Shown piece after piece: positions 1 to 9,913 of a stretch of DNA of 64,000 bases. This DNA is from OFTM10 sp964344055. GTDB lineage: Bacteria > Actinomycetota > Acidimicrobiia > Acidimicrobiales > Aldehydirespiratoraceae. A program made the position numbers and the translations under genes. The stretch is taken from NCBI GenBank assembly GCA_964344055.1, contig CAYFLT010000001.1:130606-194605 (forward strand), read 5' to 3'. The notes under the pieces are model-generated. The model ran no database searches. It was not told the DNA's origin and saw nothing but the letters and a program-made list of their open reading frames with translations. Positions within the stretch are counted from its first letter, which is position 1, and each line of letters opens with the position of its first letter.

Positions 1-3000
1 TCGGCGAACTCCTGCATGCGCTGCTGGTAGCGGTTGTTCACCGAGTTGAAGGCGTCCTCATCCCACGGCCGCCCGGGTGGCCAGTTGTCGGGCGGGGTAG
101 TGCGGCTGGGCGGGATCCAGTCGCCATCCGGCTTCCACGGCACCAGATCTCGGTTCGCGGGACTGAGCCCGATGTAGGTGTCGAGCTCTCCGCCGGTCTT
201 GATCTTGATGGCCTCGGGCTTGGGGACGGCACCATCCTCGATCCGTCTCAGTGCCTCCGCAGAGCGGGAACGGACCTGGATCGACACGTCGTGGCGTTGG
301 GCGGCCCCGCGGAGCTGGCGGTAGCCGGAGTCCGAGATCCCGTAGTCCTGGGAGATTCGGGCCTGGGGCACGATCGTGCCGGGCTCCATGCTGCGGACCC
401 CGCCGGCCGCCTCGCCCGGATTCCATCGCAGCCCGTGGGCGTCCGCGAGTTCTGCCGAGCCCCGGACGCTGCGGGTGCTGGCCTCGACACCCTCGTCGAC
501 GCTGCCGCGAATGCTGTCGAAGAACTCGTCGACCGACTTGCCCATCGACTCCAGGGCGTCGGATCCCCACCTCGCGACCGCGGGAGCCGCCGCGCCGATG
601 CCGAGCTCGGCGGCCTTGCCCATGAGCATCCCCGGACCCGCTTGCCACGCAGCGGCCATGACCGCTTCCCCGTAGGTGAGGTCCCGGCCTTCGGCATGGG
701 CCCGCTCGGCCGCCGCCTCCATTGCGGCCATCATCTCGTGAGGGGCGATCACGCCCTCGGAGAAGCCGCCCGTGGCGATGCCCAATGCAATGCGTGCCGT
801 GGTGCCGGGGTTACGGACCACCCACGCCGCGACCGGCCCGTGGGTGCGTTCGACGACACTCGCGAGTGCCTCCTGGGCCGTGGCCGCATCCGCGGCGAAC
901 TCGTTCCACAGGTCGTTGGCGTAGGTGCCGGTGGTCTCGGGATCCACCGCCCCCTGTTCATCGGTCAATCGGTCCAGCGCATCCCGGATGGCCTGGAGCT
1001 CTTCACGGCTGAGGGAGTCGCCCTGCTCGAGTCGGTCCGCGATGGCATCCCAACCGCCCGTTTCGGCCCGCTCGTGCAGCATGTCGGCGACGCGCTGGCG
1101 TGTCCGGTCCTGCGCGGCCTCGTGGGTCAGGTGCGCTTCGAGTTCCTCCCGCGCCCGCTCGTCGTCGTCGAGGCTGCGCTGGGTGAGCTCGTCCAACCGT
1201 TGCCGAGCCGCGTCCTCGCTGTCGTGCTCTGCGACGATCGCGTCGTGTCGAGCGTCACGGGCTGCGTTCGCGGCGGCGGCCTCCTGGATCCGCTCGAGGA
1301 TGTCGTCGCGGCCGAGCCGCTCGGTGCCGTCCGGGGTCTCCCAGTCGTACAGCCCGTCGTCACCGGCCTCGAGGACGTTGCCGTATTCGTCGATCACCGC
1401 CCCTGGTGGAAGTCCCGCGGTGCGCGCTCGTGCTCGCAGGGCGTCCGCCAGCCGTTCGGCCTCGGCCGGATCATCGAACAGTGGGATCGAGCCGGCGCCG
1501 TCCCAGTNNNNNNNNNNAACGCATCGAGGAGATCGGCTGCAGAGGTCCCCGACTCGGCCAGTGAGATTCCGGTCAGCCCGACCGCACCGAGCAACCCGGC
1601 GAGCGCTGCGGCGATCGCGGCCCGCTCCTCGTCGGAGGCGTCTTCGTCGGCGAACAGGTCCACCAGGTCCTCGGTCGGGTCGGACTCGACCTCCCCGTCA
1701 CCTTCCGTGTCGCCGCCGCTGCCGGAGGGCGAGACGGTGATGTCGCCCTCTCCGTGGCCGCCCACACCGCGCGACCCGAAGCTGTGCCAGCGGTCCAGTA
1801 CCCGTGAGATCTCCGGGTCGCCGGGCTCACAGTGATGGCAGCGGTAGTTGTAGTCGCCCCACGGGAACGACCCTCGAACCCAGGTGTTCGGACCGTCGCT
1901 GGTCGACCGGTCGACCCAGATGGTGATCTCACCGTCGGCAACATGGTGGAAGCTGCGGTGCACGCATGCGTCGGTGGTGTCTGGGTTCTGGGGAACGCCC
2001 TCGGCATCGAGGAGGCAGCGGTCCTCCTCGTCGATCTCGTGGAGCGGCCGCTCGTTGTGGAAGCTGTCGCGCTCGTCCCAACGCCTGCGGGCCTCGGCGG
2101 CGGGATCGGTGGACGCGAGGTCGTAGGCGAGTTCGGAACGGCGGGCTCCCCGCTCGTCCCCGCCGAGATCGACCCACCCGGAGCACGCCGCGCGATTCGG
2201 TTCGAGGAAGAGTTGGCCGAGCTGGTCCGGATTGAGCTTCCCGCTCTCGAAGCCGGGGTCGTAGACCGCGGCCACTGCCTCCTGGTAGACGGGGCAGCCC
2301 GGCTTGGCCCCGCCGAAGGATTGTTCGGTTCGCGCCGGGTCGTCCGCCGGCGGGGTCGATGGCGCCGCGTCGAGTGCGTCGGCGACCGTGAAGCCGGGAA
2401 CGTCGCACGGGATCCAGAGGGCGGGCGTCGGAGTGCTGGCGGTCGACGGGTTCCCGTTGATCGTGTAGCTGTCGAAGCTCACGTAGGCGGACTGGTCCAG
2501 AACTCCGGCGATGGTGCGCCGGCAGCTCGCACCGTCCTCGAACAGGGTGGCCTGACCAAACGGTACGACGCCGTTTCGGCCCGCTCCGATCACCACGTCT
2601 GCGAGGGTCGCCTGTCCGGCGATCTCGTCGATGACGGCGTCGCGGTCGGGCGACTGCCGAGTCTCGGTGCCGGTCACTGCATAGTCGATGTCGCAGCAGA
2701 TGCCCGAAGCACTCAGAGAGAAGCCGTAGGTCTCGGAGACGTCGTAGGTGAAGGTCGTGTCGCCGGGTACGTCGGTCCATGAGTGCGCGACCGTGATCGG
2801 CTCGGGAGGGGTGGAGAAGCCGTCGAGTACCGGCATCTGGATCGCGGGTTTGGTCAGCCCGGAGCCGATCCCGCCGATGAGCTCGACCGTTTCCCAGTCG
2901 ACCATTTCGAGGAAGATGTCCTGCGGCGTGGACTCGCCTTCTTCCTGATCCTGGGCCACGGCTTCGGAACGGTCGACCGCGAGGATCCCGACCGCGGGCG

Positions 3001-4611
3001 TGAGCAGGACGAGAATGAAGGCGGCAGCACCGAGGCGGCGAGCTTCTCCGACCTGAGGTTGGCGCCCGACGATCAACCCCAGTGCGGTGGCCACGGACAG
3101 GATCGTGAGTGCCAACCCGAACTGGATCACCCCCGCTCGGTTCGCCAACCCGGCCACTTGGGTGACGACGAGGCCGGCGATGAAGGCCAACACCGCAATC
3201 GCCGTTCGCTTGGCATAGAGCCCTCTCGCCGTGTTGCGGACGGTGAGGTTGCGGCCTTGGGCGAGCCCGAGCACGAGGCCGACACCGACAGCCACCGCAC
3301 CGGCCCACAGCGGCGTCCGGGTGCTGAACAGCAGGGTCATGGCCACCGCGACCGCGGCCATGACCACGACTCGCAGGATGTCGAATCGTGGTCGGAGGCG
3401 GCTCTCCTTGCCGACCAGAACCAGGCTCAGCACGATTCCGAGGATCGAGAGCACCAACATGACGATCCCGACCACGGAGAGCAACTGCTCCCAGAGACCC
3501 GACCCCTCACCGCCCGCGGGGCTCCTTGCCGCCCGACCGGGATCCTCGGCCTCGGCGGGTACGAGCGATCCGTCGTCGGCCAGGGTGGGCGCGTCCGCGC
3601 CGGAACCGCTGGTGTCGATCTCGATCGGGGCGGCGCCTTCGGCCAGTGACTCGTCGATCGTGAGCCACGCGGGAAGTGGGGTGAAGTAGCTCGACGGCGG
3701 GATGTGGGCGATGCCGTCACAGGAGCGCGCCAAGGGCGAGACCGCCGAGATGAGACGTTGGGCCTCGGCGACCATCTCGTCGCGTGGGAATCGTTTGCTC
3801 GGGTCGCGGAAGTCGATCCGAGCGGAGACGGCGAGTCCGTCGGACCCGGGGAGGATCACGGTTCCGTTCGCGTCATACGGCTCGACCGAACAGACGGTGA
3901 TGACGGATCCGCCGCTCTGACTCGGCGTGGCGAACTGGACGTTCATTACCACGTCGGACCAGAGCGAATACTCCTCGTCGGGAACGGTGGAGTGCTCGCC
4001 GCCGGGGCTCCACCAGCAGTTCACGTTCCAGATCCCGCCGCGGCTGGACACGTCAGCAGCGGTCTCGAACGTGACCGCCAGCGGGCCCACCGTTTCGCTG
4101 CAGTCGATCGGCGGCGGACACGGTTCGGCCCGGTCGCCTGTGCCGCCAACTGCGCGGCCGCGGCCTCGAACGCCGAAGCGGGCAGGTCGACTCGGTCTCG
4201 GTAGTAGTTGAAGTCCCCCTGCGCGGCCACACCGTCCGCGCGAACGGTGCCTCGGATGTTGGTGTACTGCTCGTCGTCGGTGGTGCTCGAGATCCGTTGG
4301 CAGATGTACGCGTCCTCCACCCCCGGGGGTTGCCAGGTCACCGACACCGTGGTGTTCGCCGACAGATCTTCGGCGGTATAGGTGCACGTGACGGTGACGT
4401 CGCTGGTCGACGCTCTCGCGGTGACCTCGTGGACGGTCATGGTTTCCAGGGTGGGGCAGACGAACTCGTCGACCAGCGCGTCGAGCTCCTCTTGTCCGAG
4501 AAGCTCCTCGAACTCGACGTCGTCGGTCTGGGCCCCCGCGACGGTCGGCGAGAACACAACCGGCGCCAAGGCGAGTGCCATGGCTGCCACCCAACGTGAC
4601 CTCCACCTCAC
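1..4611 (-). CDS. Giant exported membrane protein with toxin-like C-terminal region (partial, frame-broken)
   Basis: The gene starts at GTG 4611 (ATG 4581 is an alternative) with a signal peptide: RWRSR, a hydrophobic core, then VAGAQ. About 360 residues of extracytoplasmic sequence with scattered Cys follow, then about six membrane helices (roughly 2950-3500), then a Cys-containing soluble region and an acidic Gly/Ser linker. Below the N gap, positions 1507 to 1 stay open on the minus strand without a stop: a long charged helical segment, a Gly/Ala-rich hydrophobic stretch, and a module containing HDVSIQVRSRS and KPEAIKIKTGGELD. The frame changes near 4126-4133, where one extra G would restore it, and the gap at 1508-1517 does not preserve frame at its nominal length. 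The layout of signal, membrane block, helical stalk and variable tip resembles polymorphic toxins, but the function is unproven. The C-terminus lies outside the window. Confidence 0.7.
1508..1517. other. Assembly gap (10 N) inside the giant membrane protein gene
   Basis: Ten N. The open frame above the gap and the open frame below it join only if the missing length is 2 modulo 3, so ten is a placeholder rather than a measured size. Confidence 0.95.
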
Positions 4612-4699
4612 GGGTCCCAGAGTGCCACAGTCCGTGACCCCAGCCCCATTGGGAGGGCAACCTCGTGCCACCGCGGCAGCCGGCAAATCCTCAGGAAGG

Positions 4700-4727
4700 T
4701 TGCCGGACCTGCCGAATGGGTTACAGT
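4700..4727 (+). promoter_or_regulatory. Promoter of the leuA leader transcript
   Basis: A -35-like TTGCCG (4700-4705) and a -10-like TACAGT (4722-4727) are 16 bases apart. The expected start falls at about 4734-4735, the first base of the leader-peptide GTG, so the leader would be translated from a leaderless RNA. No promoter or gene is seen in 4612-4699. Confidence 0.6.
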
Positions 4728-4734
4728 GTCCCCC

Positions 4735-4773
4735 GTGAAGCACCAGCTGTCGTCCCTGCTTCTTCTCGTGTAG
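4735..4773 (+). CDS. leuA leader peptide (MKHQLSSLLLLV)
   Basis: A 12-codon ORF starts at GTG and ends in TAG. It has five Leu codons, four of them consecutive (CTG CTT CTT CTC, 4756-4767), just before the stop. No Shine-Dalgarno site precedes it, in keeping with leaderless initiation from the promoter at 4700-4727. It lies 153 bases upstream of leuA and is followed directly by two hairpins. This is the classic arrangement for ribosome-mediated attenuation, in which stalling at Leu codons under leucine shortage permits read-through. Leu leader attenuation upstream of leuA is known in actinobacteria; here it is inferred from sequence alone. Confidence 0.8.
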   Translation: MKHQLSSLLLLV

Positions 4774-4840
4774 GCGAGCGCCACATAGCGGCGCTCGCCG
4801 AACCCCCTGTGCCCGTGGGCCCGGGGGGTTCTGTGCTTTT
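4773..4840 (+). terminator. leuA attenuator: leader hairpin plus intrinsic terminator
   Basis: Hairpin 1 is a perfect 10-bp stem, GGCGAGCGCC (4773-4782) with GGCGCTCGCC (4790-4799), and its first G belongs to the leader TAG. Hairpin 2 pairs GAACCCCC (4800-4807) with GGGGGTTC (4824-4831) and is followed by TGTGCTTTT. A ribosome stalled on the Leu codons would cover the first arm of hairpin 1. The alternative antiterminator pairing is not resolved by eye; a short CCGAA/TTCGG pairing (4798-4802 with 4839-4843) is one candidate. Confidence 0.75.
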
Positions 4841-4926
4841 CGGAGCACGTTTCGCGAGGAGGATCGGGCCGGGAGCAGGTGCTTTCCTGCCGAGAGGCAC
4901 CCGACCAAACCAGAAAGAACAGACCC

Positions 4927-6640
4927 ATGACCACGATGCCGTTCGAGAAGTACCGCCCGTATCCGGCGGTAGAGCTTCCCGACCGCACCTGGCCCGGTAC
5001 TCGGATCGAGACGGCCCCGGTGTGGTGCTCCGTCGACCTTCGCGACGGAAACCAAGCCCTCGTCGATCCGATGGACTCCACCCGCAAGAAGCGCATGTGG
5101 GACCTCCTCGTGAAGATGGGTTTCAAGGAGATCGAGGTCGGGTTCCCGGCTGCCTCCCAGACCGACTTCGACTTCGTGCGTGAACTGATCGACGGTGGCC
5201 ACATCCCCGACGACGTCACCATCCAGGTGCTCACCCAGGCTCGCAAGGAGTTGATCGATCGCACCTTCGAGGCCATCGAGGGCGCACCGAGCACGATCGT
5301 CCACCTCTACAACTCCACCTCCACCACCCAGCGACGGGTCGTGTTCGGAACGGATCGTCAGGGGATCATCGACATCGCGGTCGAGGGCGCCAAGGTCTGC
5401 ATGGAGGGACTCGAGCGGTCCACCAACCCGGATTCGATCCGCTGGGAGTACTCACCGGAGAGCTACACCGGCACCGAGCCGGAATTCGCGGTGGAGATCT
5501 GCGAGCGGGTCATGGACGTGTTCCAGCCGACCCCCGAGCGNNNNNNNNNNCCTGAACCTGCCGGCCACCGTCGAGATGTCGACCCCGAACCTCTACGCCG
5601 ACATGATCGAGCGTTTCGACCGCACCATCCGCGATCGCGACAGCGTGCTGTTGTCTCTCCACCCCCACAACGACCGGGGCACCGCAGTGGCGGCCGCCGA
5701 GTTCGGCCTCATGGCCGGCGCCGACCGCATCGAGGGCACCCTGTTCGGCAATGGAGAACGCACCGGCAACGTCGACGTCGTCACCATCGCCCTGAACCTG
5801 TTCACCCAGGGCGTCGACCCGACCCTCGACATGAGCGACATCGAGGAGATGCGCCGCGTCTACGAGTTCTCGAACCGGATGGCGATCGACCCCCGTCACC
5901 CGTACGTCGGCGACCTCGTCTACACCGCCTTCTCCGGCAGTCATCAAGACGCCATCAAGAAGGGGATGGCCGACATCTACGACGTTGTCCCCGGCGAGGA
6001 GCTGGCCGGCGAGTACGACGCCTGGGACGTGCCGTACCTGCCGATCGACCCGCGTCACCTCGGTCGCAGCTACGAGGCCGTGATCCGGGTCAACAGCCAG
6101 TCCGGCAAGGGCGGCGTGGCCTACGTCCTCTTGCACGAGTACGGCCTCGATCTGCCACGGGCGCTGCAGGTCGACTTCTCGAAGAAGATCCAGAAGGTCA
6201 CCGAGGACACCGGCACCGAGATCACGTCCTACGAGATCCAGCGCCGGTTCATGGCCGAGTACGTCGAACCGTCGAACCCGAAGGTGGAGATCATCGGCCA
6301 CCGATCCTCCAGCGACACGCTCGAGTCCGGCAAGACCACCCTCGAGGCGAAGCTGATCGTGAACGGTGATGAGGTGATGATCACCGGCGAGGGCAACGGT
6401 CCGATCGATGCGTTCGTCCACGGCCTCCAGGCCGCCGACCTCTTCGACGGGAAGATCGTCGACTACAGCGAGCACACGATGGGGGCCGGCTCCGACGCCA
6501 CCGCGGTCGCCTACGTCGAGATCGACATCGGTGCACGCGACACCGTGTGGGGTGTCGGCCTCCACGAGTCCATCGTGTCGGCGTCGCTCCGCGCGATCGT
6601 CTCCGCCGTCAACACCCTCGCCATCGCCGGCCACTTCTGA
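4927..6640 (+). CDS. leuA: 2-isopropylmalate synthase
   Basis: LeuA condenses acetyl-CoA with 2-ketoisovalerate, the first committed step of leucine biosynthesis. The N-terminal extension and WCSVDLRDGNQALVDPMD (metal and substrate site) fit the long actinobacterial LeuA type, as do NLPATVEMSTPN, LHPHNDRGTAVAAAE (metal His pair) and the C-terminal regulatory domain with EGNGPIDAFVHGL. ATG 4927 follows a weak AGAAAG site. An N gap at 5541-5550 splits the frame. The coding bases either side sum to a multiple of three, and the family sequence PERPVILNLPATVE predicts nine missing bases, so the gene is probably intact at about 570 residues. It is controlled by the leader and attenuator at 4700-4840. 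Confidence 0.95.
5541..5550. other. Assembly gap (10 N) inside leuA
   Basis: Ten N between the residues TPER and LNLPATVE. The true missing length must be a multiple of three, most likely nine. Confidence 0.95.
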
Positions 6641-6661
6641 CTCCAGCGAGCCGGTGCTTCA

Positions 6662-6674
6662 GGGGTCTGACCCC
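6662..6674. repeat. REP-like palindrome GGGGTCTGACCCC
   Basis: Two perfect 6-bp arms around a single T lie in the 63-base gap between leuA and the next gene. This core is common in intergenic DNA of many bacteria. Only one copy was seen in the window. Confidence 0.5.
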
Positions 6675-6703
6675 CGTTGCTTCTCGGCTGCGATCATGGA
6701 GCG

Positions 6704-7993
6704 ATGCGGTGGAACGGTGCGACTTTGGTGATCCTCGCCTTCTGTCTCGGCGCAACCTCCTGTGGAGGGGGCGCCGAGACGGGCGGTTCCACCACGTCGA
6801 CGTCGACCTCGACGGCTCCGGCGACCACTGCCGCCCCCACGACGACGGCTGCGCCGACCTCGACGGCTCCGGCGACCACCTCACCGGCCACGACGGCGGC
6901 GCCCACCGGCCTCCCGGTGTTCGCCGATTGTGCCGGACTCGGTGGACCGCCGACGGGTGGTCGGCTGACCTTCGTGGCCGACGGTCGGCTCTGGCAGGTG
7001 GAGCCGGACGGGTCGCTCCATTGCCTCGCCGAGCTACCCGGCGCGGATCCCAACGGGATCGTCGCCTGGTCACCGACGGGTGAGAAGGTGGTCTTCGACG
7101 ACGGCCGCGTGCTCGACGCCGATGGGGAGTCGCGCTCGGCCGGCGGGATCGAGGGGACCATCACCGGCTGGACCTGGCCCACCGGGGTTCGTTTTCTCGA
7201 AGCGGACGGTCCGGCGCTGCGCAAGCACGAGGCCGACGGATCGGGAGCCACCGACATCTCGGTGGTCGATCAGCACGACGTCGTCGTCTATCACCCCGAC
7301 GGCCTGCACTTCGCGGCGTTCGGCACGGCGCCGGTCACGTTCTTCGAATTCGACGAGGAGGGCAACGAGACGGCCACGGTGTTCGACCAACTCGGGCTGT
7401 TCATCGTCCGCAACGGCGACCCCGAACCCCACCAGCTCATCGAGCCGACAGACGCGGTGATCACGGACGCGGTCTTCTCCGCCGATGGTGCCCGGCTCAG
7501 CTTCATCGCGATCCACGACGGGAATGACCACCACGTTCATTCCTTCCACCTTCCCCACATGATCTTCGACGAAGGGGAGGAGAAGCTCCTGACCGCACTC
7601 GTCGAGGACTCTGAGACGATCGAACCGATCGTCCGCAGCACCGCCGGGTTCGCCCATCTGGTGGTGGACGCGGCCAATCCGGACCGCCTCCTCGTTGCTC
7701 GCGGTGAATGCGGACAGGGTGCGACGGTGATGCTGCTGGACGCCGTCACCGACGAGGCATCGCCGGTCGCCGACGACCTGGATGCGATCCCCGTCGGCTT
7801 CATCGGGGGGAACCGTGTGGCCATCCAGGAGGTCACCGACGAATGCGCGCCGACGGGCGGCCTGTGGATCGTCGATCTGGCCGACGGGTCCCGGGTCGAG
7901 GTCGCCGACGACATCGGGTCGGCTGCGGTTCGCGCCCCTGCTCCCGAACTGAACCTCTCTCTGCAGGACCTCACCATCGTCGGCTTCGCTTGA
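6704..7993 (+). CDS. Secreted lipoprotein, WD40/TolB-like beta-propeller (hypothetical)
   Basis: The product has 429 residues. ATG 6704 gives a lipoprotein signal ending at a lipobox-type Cys (LGATSC), then a Thr/Ala/Pro-rich linker of about 50 residues, as expected for a lipid-anchored protein spanning the wall. The rest is rich in repeated beta-strand motifs such as LTFVADGRLWQVEPDG, VAWSPTGEKVVFDDG and FSADGARLSFIAIHDG, typical of TolB/WD40-like propellers. No catalytic motif was recognised. An upstream in-frame start at 6677 would place nine residues before the signal and is rejected. Confidence 0.75.
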   Translation: MRWNGATLVILAFCLGATSCGGGAETGGSTTSTSTSTAPATTAAPTTTAAPTSTAPATTSPATTAAPTGLPVFADCAGLGGPPTGGRLTFVADGRLWQVEPDGSLHCLAELPGADPNGIVAWSPTGEKVVFDDGRVLDADGESRSAGGIEGTITGWTWPTGVRFLEADGPALRKHEADGSGATDISVVDQHDVVVYHPDGLHFAAFGTAPVTFFEFDEEGNETATVFDQLGLFIVRNGDPEPHQLIEPTDAVITDAVFSADGARLSFIAIHDGNDHHVHSFHLPHMIFDEGEEKLLTALVEDSETIEPIVRSTAGFAHLVVDAANPDRLLVARGECGQGATVMLLDAVTDEASPVADDLDAIPVGFIGGNRVAIQEVTDECAPTGGLWIVDLADGSRVEVADDIGSAAVRAPAPELNLSLQDLTIVGFA

Positions 7994-8068
7994 TAGGCGA
8001 TCGCCGGCCGCCCGGGAGGCGGCTCACGATCACTGGGGTGCTGCATGGGTGGGGCCCGGGCGGCTCGC

Positions 8069-8074
8069 TAGGGT
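8069..8074 (+). promoter_or_regulatory. Predicted leaderless -10 box, TAGGGT
   Basis: TAGGGT ends seven bases before ATG 8082, so transcription would begin at the start codon. Confidence 0.45.
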
Positions 8075-8081
8075 CGAGGCC

Positions 8082-8939
8082 ATGACCCCCACCGCACCCA
8101 TCCGCTCCCGCTGGCTGCTCCTCTTCGTCGTGCTCGCCCTCTTCGCCGCCTCGTGCGGCGGGGGAGACGACGACAGCGCGGACGGCGGCGATGACACATC
8201 CGACGACACCGATGCAGGTGATGACACCAGTGGTGACGATGCCTCCGACGGGTCCGGTGGTGATGACGAGCCGTCCGACGACGACACGGGTGACGATTCC
8301 GACACTCCCGACATCGGGATCGGTGGCGTCGACGTCGACAGCTTCTGTGAGGCATCGCGGGAGAACGACGCCTTGTCGGACTCGTTCAACCCGCTCGCCG
8401 GACCGGACGAAGTGCGGCGCCAGATGCTCGAGGCCCGTGATCGACTGAGCACAGCGATCCCGCTCGCACCAGGTGAGATTCAAGGCGATCTCGGGATCGT
8501 TCTCGACGGCTTCGAGCAGATGATCTCGATCCTGGAGTCCCACGACTGGGACTTCCTCGCGGCGGCCGACGACATCGAGGCCCTCACAGAATTGCCGGAG
8601 CAGACGGCGGCTTCGGACCGCATCGACCAGTGGGAGCTCGACAACTGTGGAATCCCGATCGACGACGGAGGCGACGACGGCGACACCCTGGGCGACAACC
8701 CGTTCGCGGATCCGAACGTGATGATGGCGCTCCTCGAAACCGAGTCCGGGCGGGAGCTGTTCATCGACGGCATGACCGAGGACGGCGACCTCACCCGCGA
8801 GCAGGCGGGCTGTCTGATCGACACCCTCGACCTCGAGCTGCTGTTCGCGCTCGGCCAGGGTGAGGAGCCCACCGGTGAGATGCTGCCGATGCTGTTCGGC
8901 GCATTCGACACGTGCGGGATCGATCCGTCAGGCTTCTGA
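8082..8939 (+). CDS. Secreted lipoprotein, hypothetical
   Basis: The product has 285 residues. A hydrophobic signal ends at the lipobox LFAASC, followed by about 55 residues made almost only of Asp, Gly, Ser and Thr, a negatively charged flexible tether. The remaining 215 residues are mostly helical with two to three Cys (DSFCEAS, DNCGIPID, GCLIDTL, DTCGID) and end in a segment reading DGMTEDGDLTREQAGCLID, like other actinobacterial anchored domains of unknown role. No known enzyme family was recognised. It stops four bases before the next start, so the two may share a transcript. Confidence 0.75.
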   Translation: MTPTAPIRSRWLLLFVVLALFAASCGGGDDDSADGGDDTSDDTDAGDDTSGDDASDGSGGDDEPSDDDTGDDSDTPDIGIGGVDVDSFCEASRENDALSDSFNPLAGPDEVRRQMLEARDRLSTAIPLAPGEIQGDLGIVLDGFEQMISILESHDWDFLAAADDIEALTELPEQTAASDRIDQWELDNCGIPIDDGGDDGDTLGDNPFADPNVMMALLETESGRELFIDGMTEDGDLTREQAGCLIDTLDLELLFALGQGEEPTGEMLPMLFGAFDTCGIDPSGF

Positions 8940-8943
8940 GCCC

Positions 8944-9913
8944 ATGGCCTTCACGCTGATACGCCTCAACCACGCTCACCCCGATCCCAGCGACGGGGCC
9001 GAGATGAGCGACCGCTATCGGGCCGCACTCGACATGATCGAGTACCTCGACGAGCGGGGCATCAACGCGGTCCAGCTCGACGAGCATCACGTGACGTCCA
9101 CCGGATGGTCGCCGACGCCGATGATGACGGCCGGCATGATTCTGGCCCGGACGAAGCACGTGGTGTGCATGATCGGCGCGTTGCTGTTGCCCCTCCACGA
9201 CCCGCTCCGCGTGGCGGAGGATCTCGCGGTGCTCGATCTCGTGGGGCGGGGCCGGATCGTCGCAACGCTCGGGATCGGCTACCGGCCCAAGGAGTACGCG
9301 GCGGTGGGCAAGGAGTGGGACGAGCGGGGCCGAATCCTCGACGACAGCATCGACGTGATGATGAAAGCCTGGACGGGTGAACCCTTCGAACTCAACGATG
9401 AGACCATCCAGGTCCTCCCCAAACCCTTCAGCCACCCGCATCCTCAGATCATGGTCGGCCAAGGTGTCGGCCCTCCGGGCGGTGCGGCTGGGGCTGCCGT
9501 TTGCGATGGGCGGCAACAAGCCGGAAGTGAAGTCCTACTACGAAGAGCTCTGTGTCGAAGCCGGCCTCACTCCGATGGTGATTTGTCCGGAGGAAGCGCC
9601 CCAGATCGTCGTGGTGGACGACCCTGAGCGGGCGTGGGCAGAATTCGGTGAACACTGGCTGCTCGAGGCCCAGACCTATCACGGCTGGCAACAGCCCCAT
9701 CAGAAGTCTGTCGTGCACAGCCAGGCCGAGAATGTGGCCGAACTCCGGGAGGAGGGCATCTACCGGTTCCTCACCCCGGACGAGGCGGCGGATCTGGCTC
9801 GCACGAAGGGTTCGATCGCGATCCATCCGCTGGTCGGCGGAATGCCGATCGACGCGGCCTGGCAGTGCGTGGAGCTCTTCGCCGATCGGGTGCTGCTCTC
9901 CGAGGACGTATGA
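8944..9913 (+). CDS. LLM-class flavin (F420-type) oxidoreductase, frame-broken
   Basis: The first part from ATG 8944 carries LLM-family features: INAVQLDEHH, the strand around VVCMIGALLLPLHDPLRVAEDLAVLD, GRIVATLGIGYRPKEY and the substrate-loop segment PHPQIMVG. The frame then shifts at about 9456-9463 and resumes with SALRAVRLGLPFAMGGNKPEV through to the stop. Family members read straight through here (MVGG, a few residues, then the conserved helix), so one extra base or a small deletion is likely. F420 dependence is inferred from the family. The stop overlaps the next gene's start as ATGA. Confidence 0.8.

Noticed and set aside
291..1835. Long + strand open frame opposite the giant gene
   Set aside because: Continuous minus-strand reading with signal peptide and membrane helices is the true gene; the + frame is a high-GC shadow and crosses the N gap.
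4126..4133. Programmed frameshift in the giant gene
   Set aside because: No slippery sequence or downstream structure like known cases; several other genes in the window break frame, so an assembly fault is more likely.
5510..6634. Long minus-strand open frame opposite leuA
   Set aside because: Strong LeuA motifs on the + strand; the antisense frame has no recognisable family and arises from GC codon bias.
6662..6674. GGGGTCTGACCCC as a leuA terminator
   Set aside because: Only a 6-bp stem with a one-base loop and no T-tract; kept as a REP-like palindrome.
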